Assembly: GCA_950106755.1 (NCBI GenBank)
Contig: OX467083.1
Location: forward strand, 14,627,029 to 14,691,028
DNA from: Climacium dendroides
Taxonomy: Eukaryota > Streptophyta > Bryopsida > Hypnales > Climaciaceae
Reading direction: 5' to 3'
Length of the DNA: 64,000 bases
The position numbers and the translations under genes are program-made. Of the stretch, positions 51,068 to 62,523 are shown in pieces; position 1 is the first letter of the stretch, and every line of letters starts with the position of its first letter. The notes beneath the pieces were generated by a model. It was given only the letters and a program-made list of their open reading frames with translations, was not told where the DNA came from and ran no database searches.

Positions 51068-54000
51068 TCATTGCTCACCCACTGGACGCAGGGTCTCTTC
51101 GGAGTTAGTCCATGCTTTGGGAAGCTGATTAGCATTCCCTGCCGACGTTTCACTGGGTGTGGCCCAGATGCTAGAAGCAAATTCTGGGTGATCAACAAAC
51201 GGGTTGCGGTTGCCTTGATACAAAGAGCACACTCTTGCATTCCTAAGCATCTCTGAGGCCGAGGGTGGATCCACATTGTTCCATTCCAGAAGAGTCGACA
51301 GTAGCCCCATGGTTGCATTTGCTGTGGCCAATTGTCCCATAAGCCAAAAAAATGAGCATAATTCTCAACCAACAACATCATGAACTTTGCAAGAGATGGA
51401 AAGTAATCTGTTTTTCTTTTCATTTTTATGTGGAAACAGATCGTTCAATTGCTTTTGAGGTAATACCAAAATTGCAGTATATGTTAAACGACGAATGAGA
51501 GATGTACTAGCAAGAAACCACACAAATTTCACTTGCACGTAAATATTGCAGAGTGAATTTTTCCACAAGTATAGATAACGATACTTTCTCTATCAGTGTA
51601 ATTTATGTAAGAAATCCTTCTGTTCCCCAAGTTTGATACTCTCAATGGTCAACGATGATTCTACTCAATGATTCTACTCAAGTGAACAGAAAGCAAGTAC
51701 ACAAACAGACGGCTGCTACTTGGGATAGTGGTGACGTATGAAGCCTTATCAAAGAGACATCTTTGCAAAGACCAAGAGTATGAGAAAAAGGAACCTCGAA
51801 GTGTTCCAAAATTCTCAATCACAACAAAAAATTTAAACTCGCAAGAGTAGCGAGTGATGATGTCACGAAGTAAGAATAAGTACAAGGGTAAAAAGAATGG
51901 CAGACGTACCAACACTGGGTGAGTCCGAAAGCTGGAGGTTGAGGTTGCCAGAAGGTTGCTCAATTCCATACCGCACAGCCATGTAAAATACTGCCCGTGC
52001 TATGTCTCCTCTAACCTGAGAAAATTTCAAGTGCTGTTAGTCTTGTGCTATGTGTAAATGAAGCATTCAAACTTTAATTCAATTGACAATGATTAGTTTA
52101 GTGTGTTTTAAGGCTTCAAAAAGATTTGAGTACTGATGGAGCTTGACAGTTCAAGTGTCCAGTCATAACATACTCAGTACCCATAGTCACAAGTTCTTTT
52201 TTGAGAAGCAAAAGAAGCACACAACGACAACATGCCACCATTCAGGATACTATACCCTATACCACTTGTTCAATAGCTGTAAGAGTTTGAAAAGTACAGT
52301 GTACCTTCATTTTTGGTTTTGAGACTCTAATTAGTGTGAAGATATAATAATATGTTAATTTTTAACAATATTTCAATTATACATTCAATATCCATTATGA
52401 GTGTATGCTACTGGAGCTGATTGGACACTAACTACTCCCCCTCCCCCCCAAAAGTGCCACGTAGTACCATCTGAACAGCATTTAAATTATCATAAATAAA
52501 ATACTCTATTCATAATTTTATGGTGAATCAAACTAAATTCAATATGAAAACTTTAAAAATTTTAAAATATGAAATATAAATTCAATATATCTTTAAAAAC
52601 TCTAGTATGCCTTAAATAGAGTGAATTCTCATATTATACGATTTGCAAAATTCACATAATTCTAGAATTAGAGCACATTTCAGTTACTCCTGCAGGGTGC
52701 AGGAATTGCAATGAGTGCCGCGCACAAGAAGAAGCCAAGCTAAGAAAAACCTGAGATGGAGGCCGCCAGGTGTTCACATCAGTTGCAGTATCAGCTCCGG
52801 CCTCTTTGTTTGCAGGGATCAGACAGCGCGTTGTCTTCAGGGAGGTGCAGTCTCCAAAGTACTTATTTCCCCGTGAAGAATTCACTATAAATAAATATTC
52901 AATGAGTTATAAATATCTGACATTGTCCCAGAGAGGAAAGAAGTCTTATAATGCTGAAAAAACTATAATGAAAAAGAAAAGTGGTCAAGTTAATGCAATT
53001 AGTACAAGACACACTAATTGATTCACACTGCATTTTCTACTACAAGAAGTTTATTGACTTCAAAGCACAGAAGATACTCCCTTCTTCTCCCACTTGCCCC
53101 TAAACAAATAAAAATAGAAGAATTTCTAGTAGAAAAATGCAATGTAATAAAACAATTACTGTGTTCTGCACTCATTGAATTAACTTGAGCAGTGAAGAAA
53201 TACATCCTGATATATTGATTGGGATGAGACAATGAGGTACCATTAACGTCAGCTGGGCGCAAGTTGTGGACATCGGTAAACTCCGGCCGACCTTCCATGA
53301 GACCATAAGATCGGGGCCACAAATGCTCCCCTGTAGCCTCCTACGCACAACCTTTGATAAATCATGTATTCGGAGCACAGTAAAAGTGGAAAGCCAAAAC
53401 CACAACAGCTTCAATTTAGGAATCCAACAATGGAGGTGCACAAGCGCAAACTTACGGTTCCAGCCTTCGACGTCTCCTTGAAGGCTTTTGGGCAACCTTT
53501 TCAAGCTGTAGATATCCACTCTGCACGTTTCAAACATTCATATAAATTGGAATATTCCCAGGAACTAAAATCAATTCTGGAAACACATACAAAGTAGAGT
53601 GTATAATCGTCTGTGTATGAACTAACATGTCAGGTGAGGTGTCCGGTGATTCAGGGTCAGCAGCGTCAAGAATTTTTAGAGCATTCCAAACCTGTCAACC
53701 CAAAAAATAGTCCGCCATAAAAATATGTAAGAGCTGCCTTCGAATCAATGAGCCAAGAAACTGAATCCTGAACATGTTATGTTTGCAAAGGCAATTGTGG
53801 CTCAAGTTAGAGTGATTGTTTTCCTGTCACCTACTGCTTGGTCGACATGCTGTCCGTGCTAATGCGACAGTGATAGCATGCCTAGCAATGGAATAAATTG
53901 CTTCAAAAGTGAGCCGATTCTTCAAAATTTTAGTCTTCAAATTTATTTTTGTGTTACATGGTCCGCTAGAATCATGTAGAAACAATCATTGGGAAACGAT

Positions 54001-54386
54001 TGAAACACACAGGAGCACAATGGAATGCATTGACAGAAATAGAAAAGACACTTGTCCATGTCAAAATACTGCAAAATATTGATATCAGGAAAGAAGCCAA
54101 CCTGTGCATAAGAGAGCTGCTTATGCCCAGCAACGATCTCGTGCAACTTCGCTTTCAGGTTCGCCCCCTTAAGGCCAGAAGCTTGGCTGTAGTACTGAGC
54201 AACATCGTCGCACTCCGAGCCTTCAAGGGCAGAGGCGAAGTCAGCATTCCAGGGCATTAAATTGATGCTGATGGCCATAGCCACGGCCAGCATCCATTTC
54301 CAACCAACGCCTGCTTCGGTAAGAAACGCAGTCCTGCACATCAGACATTGTCGAATTGCGGGTTTCAAACCATATTGAATGTGCAT
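51068..54386 (-). CDS. Secreted endonuclease I-family (EndA/Vvn-type) nuclease
   Basis: Seven exons on the minus strand: 54102-54386, 53627-53691, 53456-53520, 53241-53330, 52751-52884, 51910-52015, 51068-51321. All introns are GT-AG and the phases join, giving 332 residues from the first ATG (317 from 54341, 301 from 54293). Starting at 54293 places a signal peptide at the N terminus (MLAVAMAISINLM...ADFASA), so that start is attractive. Family hallmarks follow in order: GLKGANLKAKLHEIVAGH; catalytic WNREHLWPRS (H141 as likely general base, 332-residue numbering); DVHNLRPAD; VNSSRGNKYF, whose Asn and Arg bind metal and substrate; RGDIARAVFYMAVRY; and LLEWNNVDPPS with YQGNRNPFVDHPEF. These match the non-specific DNA/RNA endonucleases of Pfam endonuclease I, best known as periplasmic or extracellular bacterial enzymes. 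It is divergent from the BolA gene. The residues needed for activity appear intact. Confidence 0.88.
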
Positions 54387-55241
54387 TGAAGTAAACTATT
54401 GGTGAACAATGGAGTAGCCAATCAAAGCATTCTAGCACAACACTTGTTCAGGGATACCAACATTGGTAATTGTGATGAACAGTGATTATAGTGACAGTGA
54501 TTGACGAAGCGGCGAAAAACGGTGCCACTCAATGCAAATGCATCGCCGTTACCTACAGGGGGAAGATTGGTAAGATTTCATCTACCACACCATATCGAAT
54601 TTCACATTCGGAATGACTTTAGAAACAAACAATGGCTCCTCCCCACCTTAAGATCAGAAACTTTCCAGCAAGAATGCTGGAGGACTCCACCAATTCCTGT
54701 GAACTTCCAAGAATTCTCCATGGCGAGTAACTTAACCCTAATCCAATGCCAATTCGCGAGCACAAATGCTGCCTCCAGTTCTTATGTCGCAGCAGCTCCA
54801 CGTCCCTCGTACTACAGCTCGACTTCGATATAACCCTAATTCGAGACGCGAACCGAACGTCGGTCCGTGCAGAAAAGGATGTGAGAGGTGGACATGGCCG
54901 CAAGGAGAACCAACTCTGGACGGTCGCCATGGGTGCGCAATCCGCCATAGTCGACTAACTTGCAAGGGTGGAACAAGCAGTCAGGAGGTGCGAGACGAAG
55001 TTGGGAACATGCGAACATGGTCAGTTCCCATACCAAGAAGAGCCCAAACCCTCGTCGTCTTCATTTGGTCATGAATCTTTTCTCCCATCACTTTCAAACA
55101 TCACTTGCCACAACCGATCATTTACGGTAAATTGCTGCAAACGTACACTTTGCTTTGAGTGCCCAAGAGTACGATTGTTACTTTAGTGTATGTTACATAG
55201 ATTTGTGAGGACTTGGAGCTTTGGAGGCTCCGGCTTTGTCC
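54387..55241. promoter_or_regulatory. Divergent promoter region, nuclease (-) and BolA (+)
   Basis: About 0.85 kb between the two divergent starts. TAACCCTAA telobox-like motifs occur near 54732 and 54832, a motif class common in plant promoters. Overlapping open frames on both strands (54501-55186) have no recognisable domain. One, from an ATG at 54720 in good context, encodes 37 Ser/Ala-rich residues ending at 54833 and resembles a transit peptide or an upstream ORF. Confidence 0.45.
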
Positions 55242-55631
55242 ATGCAGAAGTGGTTGCCGTGTCGCGGCAATAATGTGTTGTTGAAGAGCTTGCAGGTTGC
55301 TTCGTCGAAGTTTGCCTCAATGTCGATGGCCGGGACTGCACCAATGAAGAAGAAAGTCGTGATTGAGAAGAAGTTGACGGAAGGCTTGGCGCCCGTGCTG
55401 CTGGAGGTGGAGGACGTCTCCCACCAGCACGCGGGCCACGCCGGCGCTCCCAAAGGCTCCTCCGAGACACATTTCAACGTGACGGTGGTGTCGGAGCAGT
55501 TCCAGGGGAGGAGTTTGCTGAAACGCCATCGGCTTGTGTACGATTTGCTCCAGGAGGAGCTTCAGCATGGTGGCGTTCATGCGCTCTCTCTCAATACCAA
55601 AACACCAGCTGAGGTTGCTCCCAAAACCTAG
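55242..55631 (+). CDS. BolA-family protein, probably organellar
   Basis: A 129-residue single-exon protein. The start at 55242 is the first ATG after an in-frame TGA at 55206. Residues 1 to about 35 are basic and Ser-rich without acidic residues (MQKWLPCRGNNVLLKSLQ...), as expected for a plastid or mitochondrial leader. The BolA domain covers the rest: LTEGLAPVLLEVEDVSHQHA, GHAG loop, ETHFNVTVVSEQFQG, the conserved LLKRHRLVYDLLQEEL helix with its invariant His, and HALSLNTKTPAE. BolA proteins pair with monothiol glutaredoxins to hold a [2Fe-2S] cluster and act in iron-sulfur assembly and redox regulation. The loop HAGHAG and overall length resemble the plant BOLA1/BOLA4 group; I cannot say which. 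It is convergent with the RING gene and divergent from the nuclease. Confidence 0.9.
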   Translation: MQKWLPCRGNNVLLKSLQVASSKFASMSMAGTAPMKKKVVIEKKLTEGLAPVLLEVEDVSHQHAGHAGAPKGSSETHFNVTVVSEQFQGRSLLKRHRLVYDLLQEELQHGGVHALSLNTKTPAEVAPKT

Positions 55632-55634
55632 AAC

Positions 55635-56400
55635 AATCTCCTGTGGCCTCTCTTCACTTGCAACAGGAAACCTATCAAGTGCTATGTCGTGAATCTGGAT
55701 TTGCAAATTTGAAATGCAAACTAGCATTGTAACGAGTTGTTTTGGCTACTTTCAAATTACGGTTTCGAGCGTTTCTCTCGCTCTCAAGAGTTCTCGAATT
55801 GTCTTTATAATGTGAACGATCGAGTTGAAATTGAATGTTGAAAGCGGCTTTCTACTTTGATCAATTGGATTCAGAGTTTCAATGAACGGTCCATAATCTC
55901 CTGTGGCCTCTCTTCAGTTGCAACGGGAAGCCTATCAAGTGCCATGTAGTGAATTTGGAGTTGCAATTTTGCACTGCGAATCCGCATTATCACGGGTTGT
56001 TTTGGCTAATTTCAAATTAGGGTTTAGGACGTTCCTCTTTCGCATAGATTGCAATTTCAACATGATTCCATAATGTGAACTATCAATCGACGTTGAATGT
56101 TGTAAGGAGTTTTCTACTTTGATCATTTTGGATTTAGAGTTTCACTGAACGGTTCGTAATCTCCTTTGGCCTCTCTTCAATTGCAATGGGCAGCCTTTTA
56201 ATTTGGAGTCACATGTTTGCTATACAAACCAGCGGTCCAGACTTCGATTTGGTTCCTTTCCAAATTAGGGTTTAGGGTGTTTCTCATGCACTACAGTGGT
56301 GATCTTCTCCAAGAATTCTCGGATTGTCTCCAGCTGCCTTTTAATTTTGTGAGCAGTTTTCTATTCAGAATCATTTCAATGCTTTCTAATTCATGTCTTT
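55635..56400. repeat. Three tandem copies of a ~260 bp unit downstream of BolA
   Basis: AATCTCCTGTGGCCTCTCTT recurs at 55635, 55895 and (as AATCTCCTTTGGCCTCTCTT) 56158. Each copy continues with TGCAA, a CCTATCAAGTGC-like stretch, TTTCAAATTA-GGGTTT and a TTCTCGAATTGTCT or similar segment. Divergence increases toward the third copy. The first copy begins immediately after the BolA stop codon, so the array probably forms the 3' UTR and terminator region. Confidence 0.8.
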
Positions 56401-56729
56401 GGTTTTCTCCCGCAAATTCGATTGAATCCTCCGCTTAAACTGGAATTTAGAGTGTAAGTACTTATCGCTGCAATCTCAATACTCAAAATCAGAATATGGG
56501 TTGTTAAGGTAAATGTACCCACACCCAATCACTTTGCAGCAGATCATCAGCAGTTTAAGGCGCAACAAATTTTTCCCACGTACAAAGATAAGGAAATTTG
56601 GGAATTGCAAGACTTTTGTTATTTTATTGTTCAGAGTCTTCCAATTCTGATCATTTAAGAACTACTTTCCACTCACTACTTCCCACTTTGTTGCTCACTT
56701 CTTTGGGATGTGTGTCATGATCTTATTAG

Positions 56730-56888
56730 TTCCAACCTCAAAAAAGAAATAAAAACACATTCCAAACTTCGGTTGGAAACAATTCCAACCTCAAAAAAGA
56801 AATAAAAACACATTCCAAACTTCGGTTGGAAACAATTCCAACCTCAAAAAAGAAATAAAAACACATTCCAAACTTCGGTTGGAAACAA
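56730..56888. repeat. Exact three-copy 53 bp tandem repeat
   Basis: Units at 56730-56782, 56783-56835 and 56836-56888 are identical by eye. Within each unit TTCCAACC and GGTTGGAA form short inverted repeats, so each unit could form a stem. Lack of divergence suggests recent expansion. Confidence 0.92.
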
Positions 56889-58364
56889 TGCCCCTGTACT
56901 GTAGGTTGGGTATGAGTTGTGGTTGACAATGGGTACAATTACCTTGGTAAAAGTGCATTGTTTGCAACTTTACAACAAGCTATTACTGACCTAAAAATGA
57001 GCAAAAATCTCTACTAAGTTGGCTCCACTAAGTCTGCTGTCTTATTCGCTGAGCACCATTTATTGAGTCCAGAGTTTTATTATAACGTTGTGAATAGCTT
57101 TCAAACAAGATATTGCTCGAAAAAGAAGCTGTCTTCTGTGCGCAGCGTATAAAACCCCAAAATAGGGGAACCTCAAAACATTTGGCTGACAAAATTTGCT
57201 TGAGAGGAGAAAGAACTCCAACTAATTTCAGGTTGGTGTAAATGATAGGTTAGCATAAATGAAAAGTATGTTCATCCATTGAGACTAACACCAGGAATAC
57301 ATACCTTCCTTTTTAAGGTACCTTGAGTTGACAATTGAGCACAAAATCTCAATTTGACATTTTTAGTGCAACTATTGATTCCAAAATCTCTGGTTTCCAG
57401 GGGGTCCAATTCAATACAATTTCCCGATGGAACAGAGGATATGGACATATCTGTTACCAACTGTGTTGTGGTATTCTGAGGTGGCAGGTTGCGCACTTGC
57501 GCTGATGACAGAGTACAAGAGAAGGTGAGACCAATACAAAATGTGATAGCAACAGATGAACCAGAGTAAGGCTTTGATTGTCACAGAATTTGGTTCTCGC
57601 CACCATGCCATCGTATTTACAGAATGTAAAGAATATGTTACACGTGAAAGCAAATGGCGAAATCGAGAAGAATGCCATGCCCAGCTCAGTAATCAGTGTC
57701 AATATATACATCGCACCTAACATGATCACTTTGCAAAGGACCTTATTGTGTCTTGGTTGTGGAACATCGTTGGAGCTCTCAGTTCTGAGACATTTTCTCC
57801 ATTACGAACTCTCCATAACTACGACTTGACAAACCCAATAGACGTTGCCTGCCCCTAATGATGGTTGTAACATGCTGAAACTGATGACCAGCGATGGCGA
57901 GATTTCTTGACAAAAAGCCCACCTCTCCTGATGATCGCCGAGATTCCAATTCAGAAAGCACCGAGATACATGAATTTGAACTTGGTCACGAAACAGCGTG
58001 AAGAGAAAAGCATGAGCCTCTGCACCAACCCTCGAGGAATACTTCTCCGCTGAAATTTTGCCACCAACTTTAGTTCCCCGCATGAACAAGTGTTGCATGC
58101 ACACTTTGGACGCACGGACATACACACGAGCCTAGTCAACATCCATGAAGAACAAGCGTGTCAAAGATGTTCAGAATATCATTATACGACTGAATCCAGG
58201 TGGAAGCAGCAGCCTGTTACTCCAGTAGAATGAGAAGAGTCGGCATTCCAACTCCATCGCTCCAAACCTCCAGAGGGTGAGATTTTTGCATTCACCTGTT
58301 CAGGAATGAACCATGTACATGTCACCAGTCTATCCCAACTTCGATAGCCTCCTGAAGGAAATGG
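56889..58364. other. Convergent intergenic / 3' UTR of RING gene
   Basis: Lies between BolA (+) and the RING gene (-). Minus-strand open frames (57454-57729, hydrophobic; 57802-58125) could be 3' UTR sequence or undetected exons; I find no domain and no splice model that links them convincingly. Confidence 0.45.
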
Positions 58365-60507
58365 TCAAGGGGAAGGTTCCCCTGGAGAACTTGTGGGGAA
58401 CCTCGGCTTGCCCAAACTGACGGAGTCATCCAGCACTCCAATCCTGGACAATTTGTTCCTCGGGCTTGGCCTGCTCATAAAGCTGCTTCCTCGTACAGTC
58501 CCAGCTTTGAGAGTCGGAGGCAGAGATACAACTGGTTTCTTTACTACAACCTTCTCAGAGGAGTTGCTGCTGCAGCGTGGGCAAGCTGGGTCTTGGCGAG
58601 AGCTATCAGGAGTAATTTGGTCCAGACACTCAGTGTGGTAGGTGTGACCGCAAACCAACACTCCCACTACATTGCATTCGTGAAAGCCCATGACACGCGA
58701 GGAGGCCCACGGCGATCGTTGCGTAACCGAACGCGAACATATACTACAAGTCTGCATAAAAAACGCGTAACTGAAGGACGTGAGTAGAGAGCAAAACTCG
58801 CTCTTACGCTAGAATATATTGTATTGAACGATCCATTTGATCTGCAAACTATCTGTCAATCTTCTGTAGCGTTGTGTAAAACAATCTGTTTATATTCGTG
58901 TAATTGTCAACTTTCACTTCTAGGACAATTTTAAACACAAAATTGATTGGTATTGACAACAAACCTCAACATGTCATGAATTTACACAGTCAGGATTTTA
59001 AGAGACCACATCCACTTGCGATACAGATCAAGATCATTACCCCCGCTCAAACTCACCGACAAACAATTAATGTAAATACACATTCGAAGAATAGCAAGAA
59101 AAGGGCTACCTCAGGCCGCGGGCTAGGTGAGGATGACTGGGAACCACCGGCGATGATTTTCTCCATACACATCTGACCTGAGCCTCTGTCATACGCCTCT
59201 CGATTCGTGCCCCAGCTGTAGTCAGATGGACTCATGACATTTGTCATCCTTAACCATTCCTGCCGAGCATCGGGACCCGCTTCCATGAATCCATGGTATG
59301 ATGACCAGTCAGAGCTTCCCCCTGCACTGGAACTTCGACTAGAGTTTGATCGATGGAAAGAAAATCGCCCATCTAAAGAAGCCATTCGACCTGGACCAGT
59401 CGGGGGGAACCGTCCTTCATAATGTTCTCTCCGTGAAGGATTGCTGGGCACCAGAAATGAGGGTTTAGATACTAGAGAATCGTCCACCTGAGAAGGGGAT
59501 GGCGGAACAGATTCTGAGTGAGGAGGGGGTTTCATGGCATTGGCAAATGGCGATGAAGTGATCTCGGATTTGTTTGGAACTGCAGGTGGGCGGGCAAAGG
59601 AGTGTTCCTGCAGATTATATAGGATAAGAACATAGAAATTCCGCGTCCAAAGATGAGAACAAAGTAGGCCGCTCCAATGCTTTATTTTTTAAGGAACGAC
59701 TCCCCTAACTTGGCTTTATCGAACAGGTGTGAAGTACTCCATACAAATAGAAACCCATCGGATACACGTCCCTTGAGACCAGAGTCCATCAACAACAACA
59801 ATAGACGAGACTTTGGGTGGTAAGGCGATATAAAGGCATCAAATTAATTACATTGAACGACGGCACTTACCGATTTGGAAGAAGATATCATATTTGAAGG
59901 GCTGTCTGCTAATTCTGCGGTGAAAACAGGTCTCAAATTCTCAGATCGTATGGATCGTCTTTGAAATATTATGTGAAAGTTAAGCAGTCAAGAAAACAAT
60001 TTCAGCAAGAGGCAACTCGATTCATCTATTCTTTGGGTTCTCTCAAAGAATTGTGACCAAAGTTATTATCCACGAAGATGGAATTGGAATTGTCGTCAGC
60101 TAAAAGCGGAGCATTCATGTACCTGATTCGGCTGTCATTGAATCAGCAATACGATGGCTGGAGGAAGCAAGAGGATTCCAAATAAAATTGTTGGGACTTC
60201 CACCGTACATACTCCCAGATGGCGTACGGTAATGATTGTAAAGTCTAGAGCCATCTACCCTCCTCCAGCTTCTACTCCCGCGACCACTTGAGGACAAAGA
60301 TCTTCTATGAGTAGGAAACGTTCGAGACGAAGTGCCCAGGTACTCTTCACCTTGAGATTGATCCAAGTGAGAACTCGAAAACGTAGGCACATATCCTTCA
60401 TTTGAGTGCCAACGAGGTTTATCGCCTGTATTTGACCAATTGTGCGCATTCTCGGACGATCCATGTGGCCTTGCGGCCACACAGCAAAGGGACCCCGTTT
60501 TGGCTGC
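58365..60507 (-). CDS. RING-H2 finger E3 ligase-like protein, first coding exon missing
   Basis: Four joined exons on the minus strand: 60123-60507, 59871-59914, 59110-59607, 58365-58751, giving 437 residues up to the stop. The first visible residues, AAKTGSLCCVAARPHG, match the start of a plant RING family that usually begins MGSxCCVAAR. The acceptor CTCAG|GCAGCC precedes them in phase 0, and the frame upstream reaches a TAG without an ATG, so the initiator must be on an upstream exon that I could not place. The middle is Ser/Pro/Gly-rich and probably disordered, with a conserved EHSFARPP and FANAMKPPP block and WLRMTNVMSPSDYSWGTNREAYD. The C-terminal RING-H2 has CSIC, then CGHTYHTEC, then CPRC as zinc ligands. 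RING proteins recruit E2 enzymes for ubiquitin transfer; targets here are unknown. All three visible introns have GT-AG ends. Confidence 0.8.
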
Positions 60508-60759
60508 CTGAGTGCACACCCTCTCCTTTTCTCTTTCAGTGAAATTGACCCCCTCGTCCCAAAGACCCGGGACAGGTATCGCCGCCGTGGTGCCTAACTT
60601 TACCCCTCTAGGTTGGAATGTGATGGCTGATTGTTGCACACGTAATTCTTTGGGGTGCTACAGATCCTGCAAAGCAGGACATTGTCGAACATATATATTA
60701 TTTCAACACCCCTGTGCATTTTTCTAACTCAATCCCCCTCACTAAAGATGATACACTGG

Positions 60760-61083
60760 TCAAAATGTGTCACAATCGGGAACATGTTGCTCCTTCAAGT
60801 CATCGCCGATGACGAAAGTGGTGGTCCAAATAGCGCCCAAACTTTCCAGATAATTATGTGCTTCTCGATAGTACCATCGGATTTCTTCCAACCATGCGCG
60901 TTTAAAGCAATTAGACAAGCTAACTTCATAATTTCTCAGACAGTCTCTTCTCGTGGATCGAAGACTGACCTGCCAAGAAGTCGCAAAATATTCCTCTGCA
61001 TTTTCTAAGCATGATATCCAGTAGGTCACATCCGTGTCACAGCGATTGCAAGGAAGTTGAAGCCAATTTTCATATCTTGCACG
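60760..61083 (-). CDS. Unassigned open frame upstream of the RING gene
   Basis: A stop-to-stop frame of about 105 codons with no in-frame ATG near its start. The translated text is rich in Trp, Tyr and Cys and looks protein-like: LPCNRCDTDVTYWISCLE, then RRDCLRNYEVSLSN and AWLEEIRWYYREAHNYLE, ending at 60760. I do not recognise a family. It could be an internal exon of a minus-strand gene (donor candidate TGGCAG|GTCAGT after SWQ), a pseudogene fragment, or chance in fairly balanced DNA. A possible acceptor GCAAG|ATATG lies at its upstream edge. Confidence 0.25.
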   Translation of the reverse strand, partial: RARYENWLQLPCNRCDTDVTYWISCLENAEEYFATSWQVSLRSTRRDCLRNYEVSLSNCFKRAWLEEIRWYYREAHNYLESLGAIWTTTFVIGDDLKEQHVPDCDTF

Positions 61084-62477
61084 TCATAACGCTAAATCGC
61101 CAAGAGTCCAAGTGAATCTTTCAGATATGATGAAACCTGCAACCACAACACAGACATGGCAGTGTGGGCATGGCATCAACATGCATACCAAGTATTATGA
61201 GGTATCCATGTTAATATTATAGTATCCTTCTAGAAGATTTAAAACGCCTCAACAGCAAGAAGACATGCACAAAAGTGAAACATGTACCTGAATTGTCTTC
61301 AATTGCGCTGAACTCAAAATCACAACATGTCCACAAGCCACATCCGGACGAATTCCAACTCCTGCTACGGTATGGAAGGAAGCACTTGGAACAACTCAGA
61401 CTAATTCAAGAAAGAAAGAGTAATCCCTGCAACCACCATCGCCTGCACTCGTCCTCGGCGGAGAACCAGACCTTCGCGACAGGATGCTCAATCCACTGAA
61501 ACAATCAGGGTACGAAGCAATAGATAGACAGAACGCTTCGGCCCGACCACTATGGACAGCATCCACTACACACACATAAACAAAGAAATCCCGGAATTAG
61601 CCCCAATTACTGGAATTAGCAACAATTTCTCGTTCATGTAATCACCCTTAAGTACTTGAAACCTATTCTTGAGAGGCTCTCACGCCACACATATTTTTTA
61701 GCCAAGACTAGGTCAGATAAAAACAAACCACATCGCAATCCCCGGAACCGATCCACGGGCTAAAAGAAACAGACAGGGTGGTGCTACCCGACGACCTCTT
61801 CACACAACAAGGGCGACATAGCTCCCGACCTCCAAAGTCCCGCCCTCAAACCCTTATCACCACCGGTCAACCAAAAGCAACGAGGCTCCCTCAACGCCAC
61901 AAACACACTTTCAAACCAGCGCATCTAGAACCTAACAACACGCGCCGATGTCATCACATCCAACAAAACCTACACTGCAAATACCTCTAGGAAAACAATC
62001 TCCTTCAATAGCACACTAGCGCCATAGCCTTCAGAATACGGGACGACGCTCAAAAACCTCCAGCTTCTCACAATTCCAAAACAGAGCAAAAAAACTCAAT
62101 TGCCTACACTAACCTTCCCCTGCATAACGTCCACCAAATCCCGTACCAAACATCGCTCCCTCGTTTTCCAGCAAATATCATATTCCCTCGATATTAAGGC
62201 AATCCCAAAAAATAAAAAATAAAAAAATAAACATTAACAAAAGAATGGAAATTATCCATTGTCTCATCAGAAGGACAAGAGCAACGAACAAGACCTAGCC
62301 CTCTCCAACAAAAGCAATAAACAGAAACATACAAGGAGAACTTTCCGCCTACACAACCAATTCGTGCGAGGAAAAAAGCGGCCACAGGAGCAAGACCTTA
62401 GGAAGACGTTTAATGAAGAGGAAAAACACCTGCGGTGAATTGCGAGGGGAGGTGCGGAGCCGCCAGTGAGCATAGCT

Positions 62478-62523
62478 GCACGAGCGAGCCAGCGAGCCAG
62501 CCAGCGAGCGAGCAAGCAAGCGA
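62478..62523. repeat. AGCG/AGCC tetranucleotide repeat
   Basis: A run of CGAGCGAGC, CAGCGAGC and CAAGCAAGC words in the region upstream of the RING gene, typical of a microsatellite in a 5' flank. It creates artificial low-complexity frames on both strands. Confidence 0.85.

Noticed and set aside
50986..51423. 145-codon minus-strand frame over the last nuclease exon
   Set aside because: A different frame through the exon that carries the conserved EWNN and QGNRNPFVDHPE motifs; the motif-bearing frame is the real one.
54720..54833. 37-residue Ser/Ala-rich frame as a chloroplast-targeted gene start
   Set aside because: The frame stops quickly and no donor/acceptor pair linking it to a domain could be supported; mentioned only as a possible upstream ORF.
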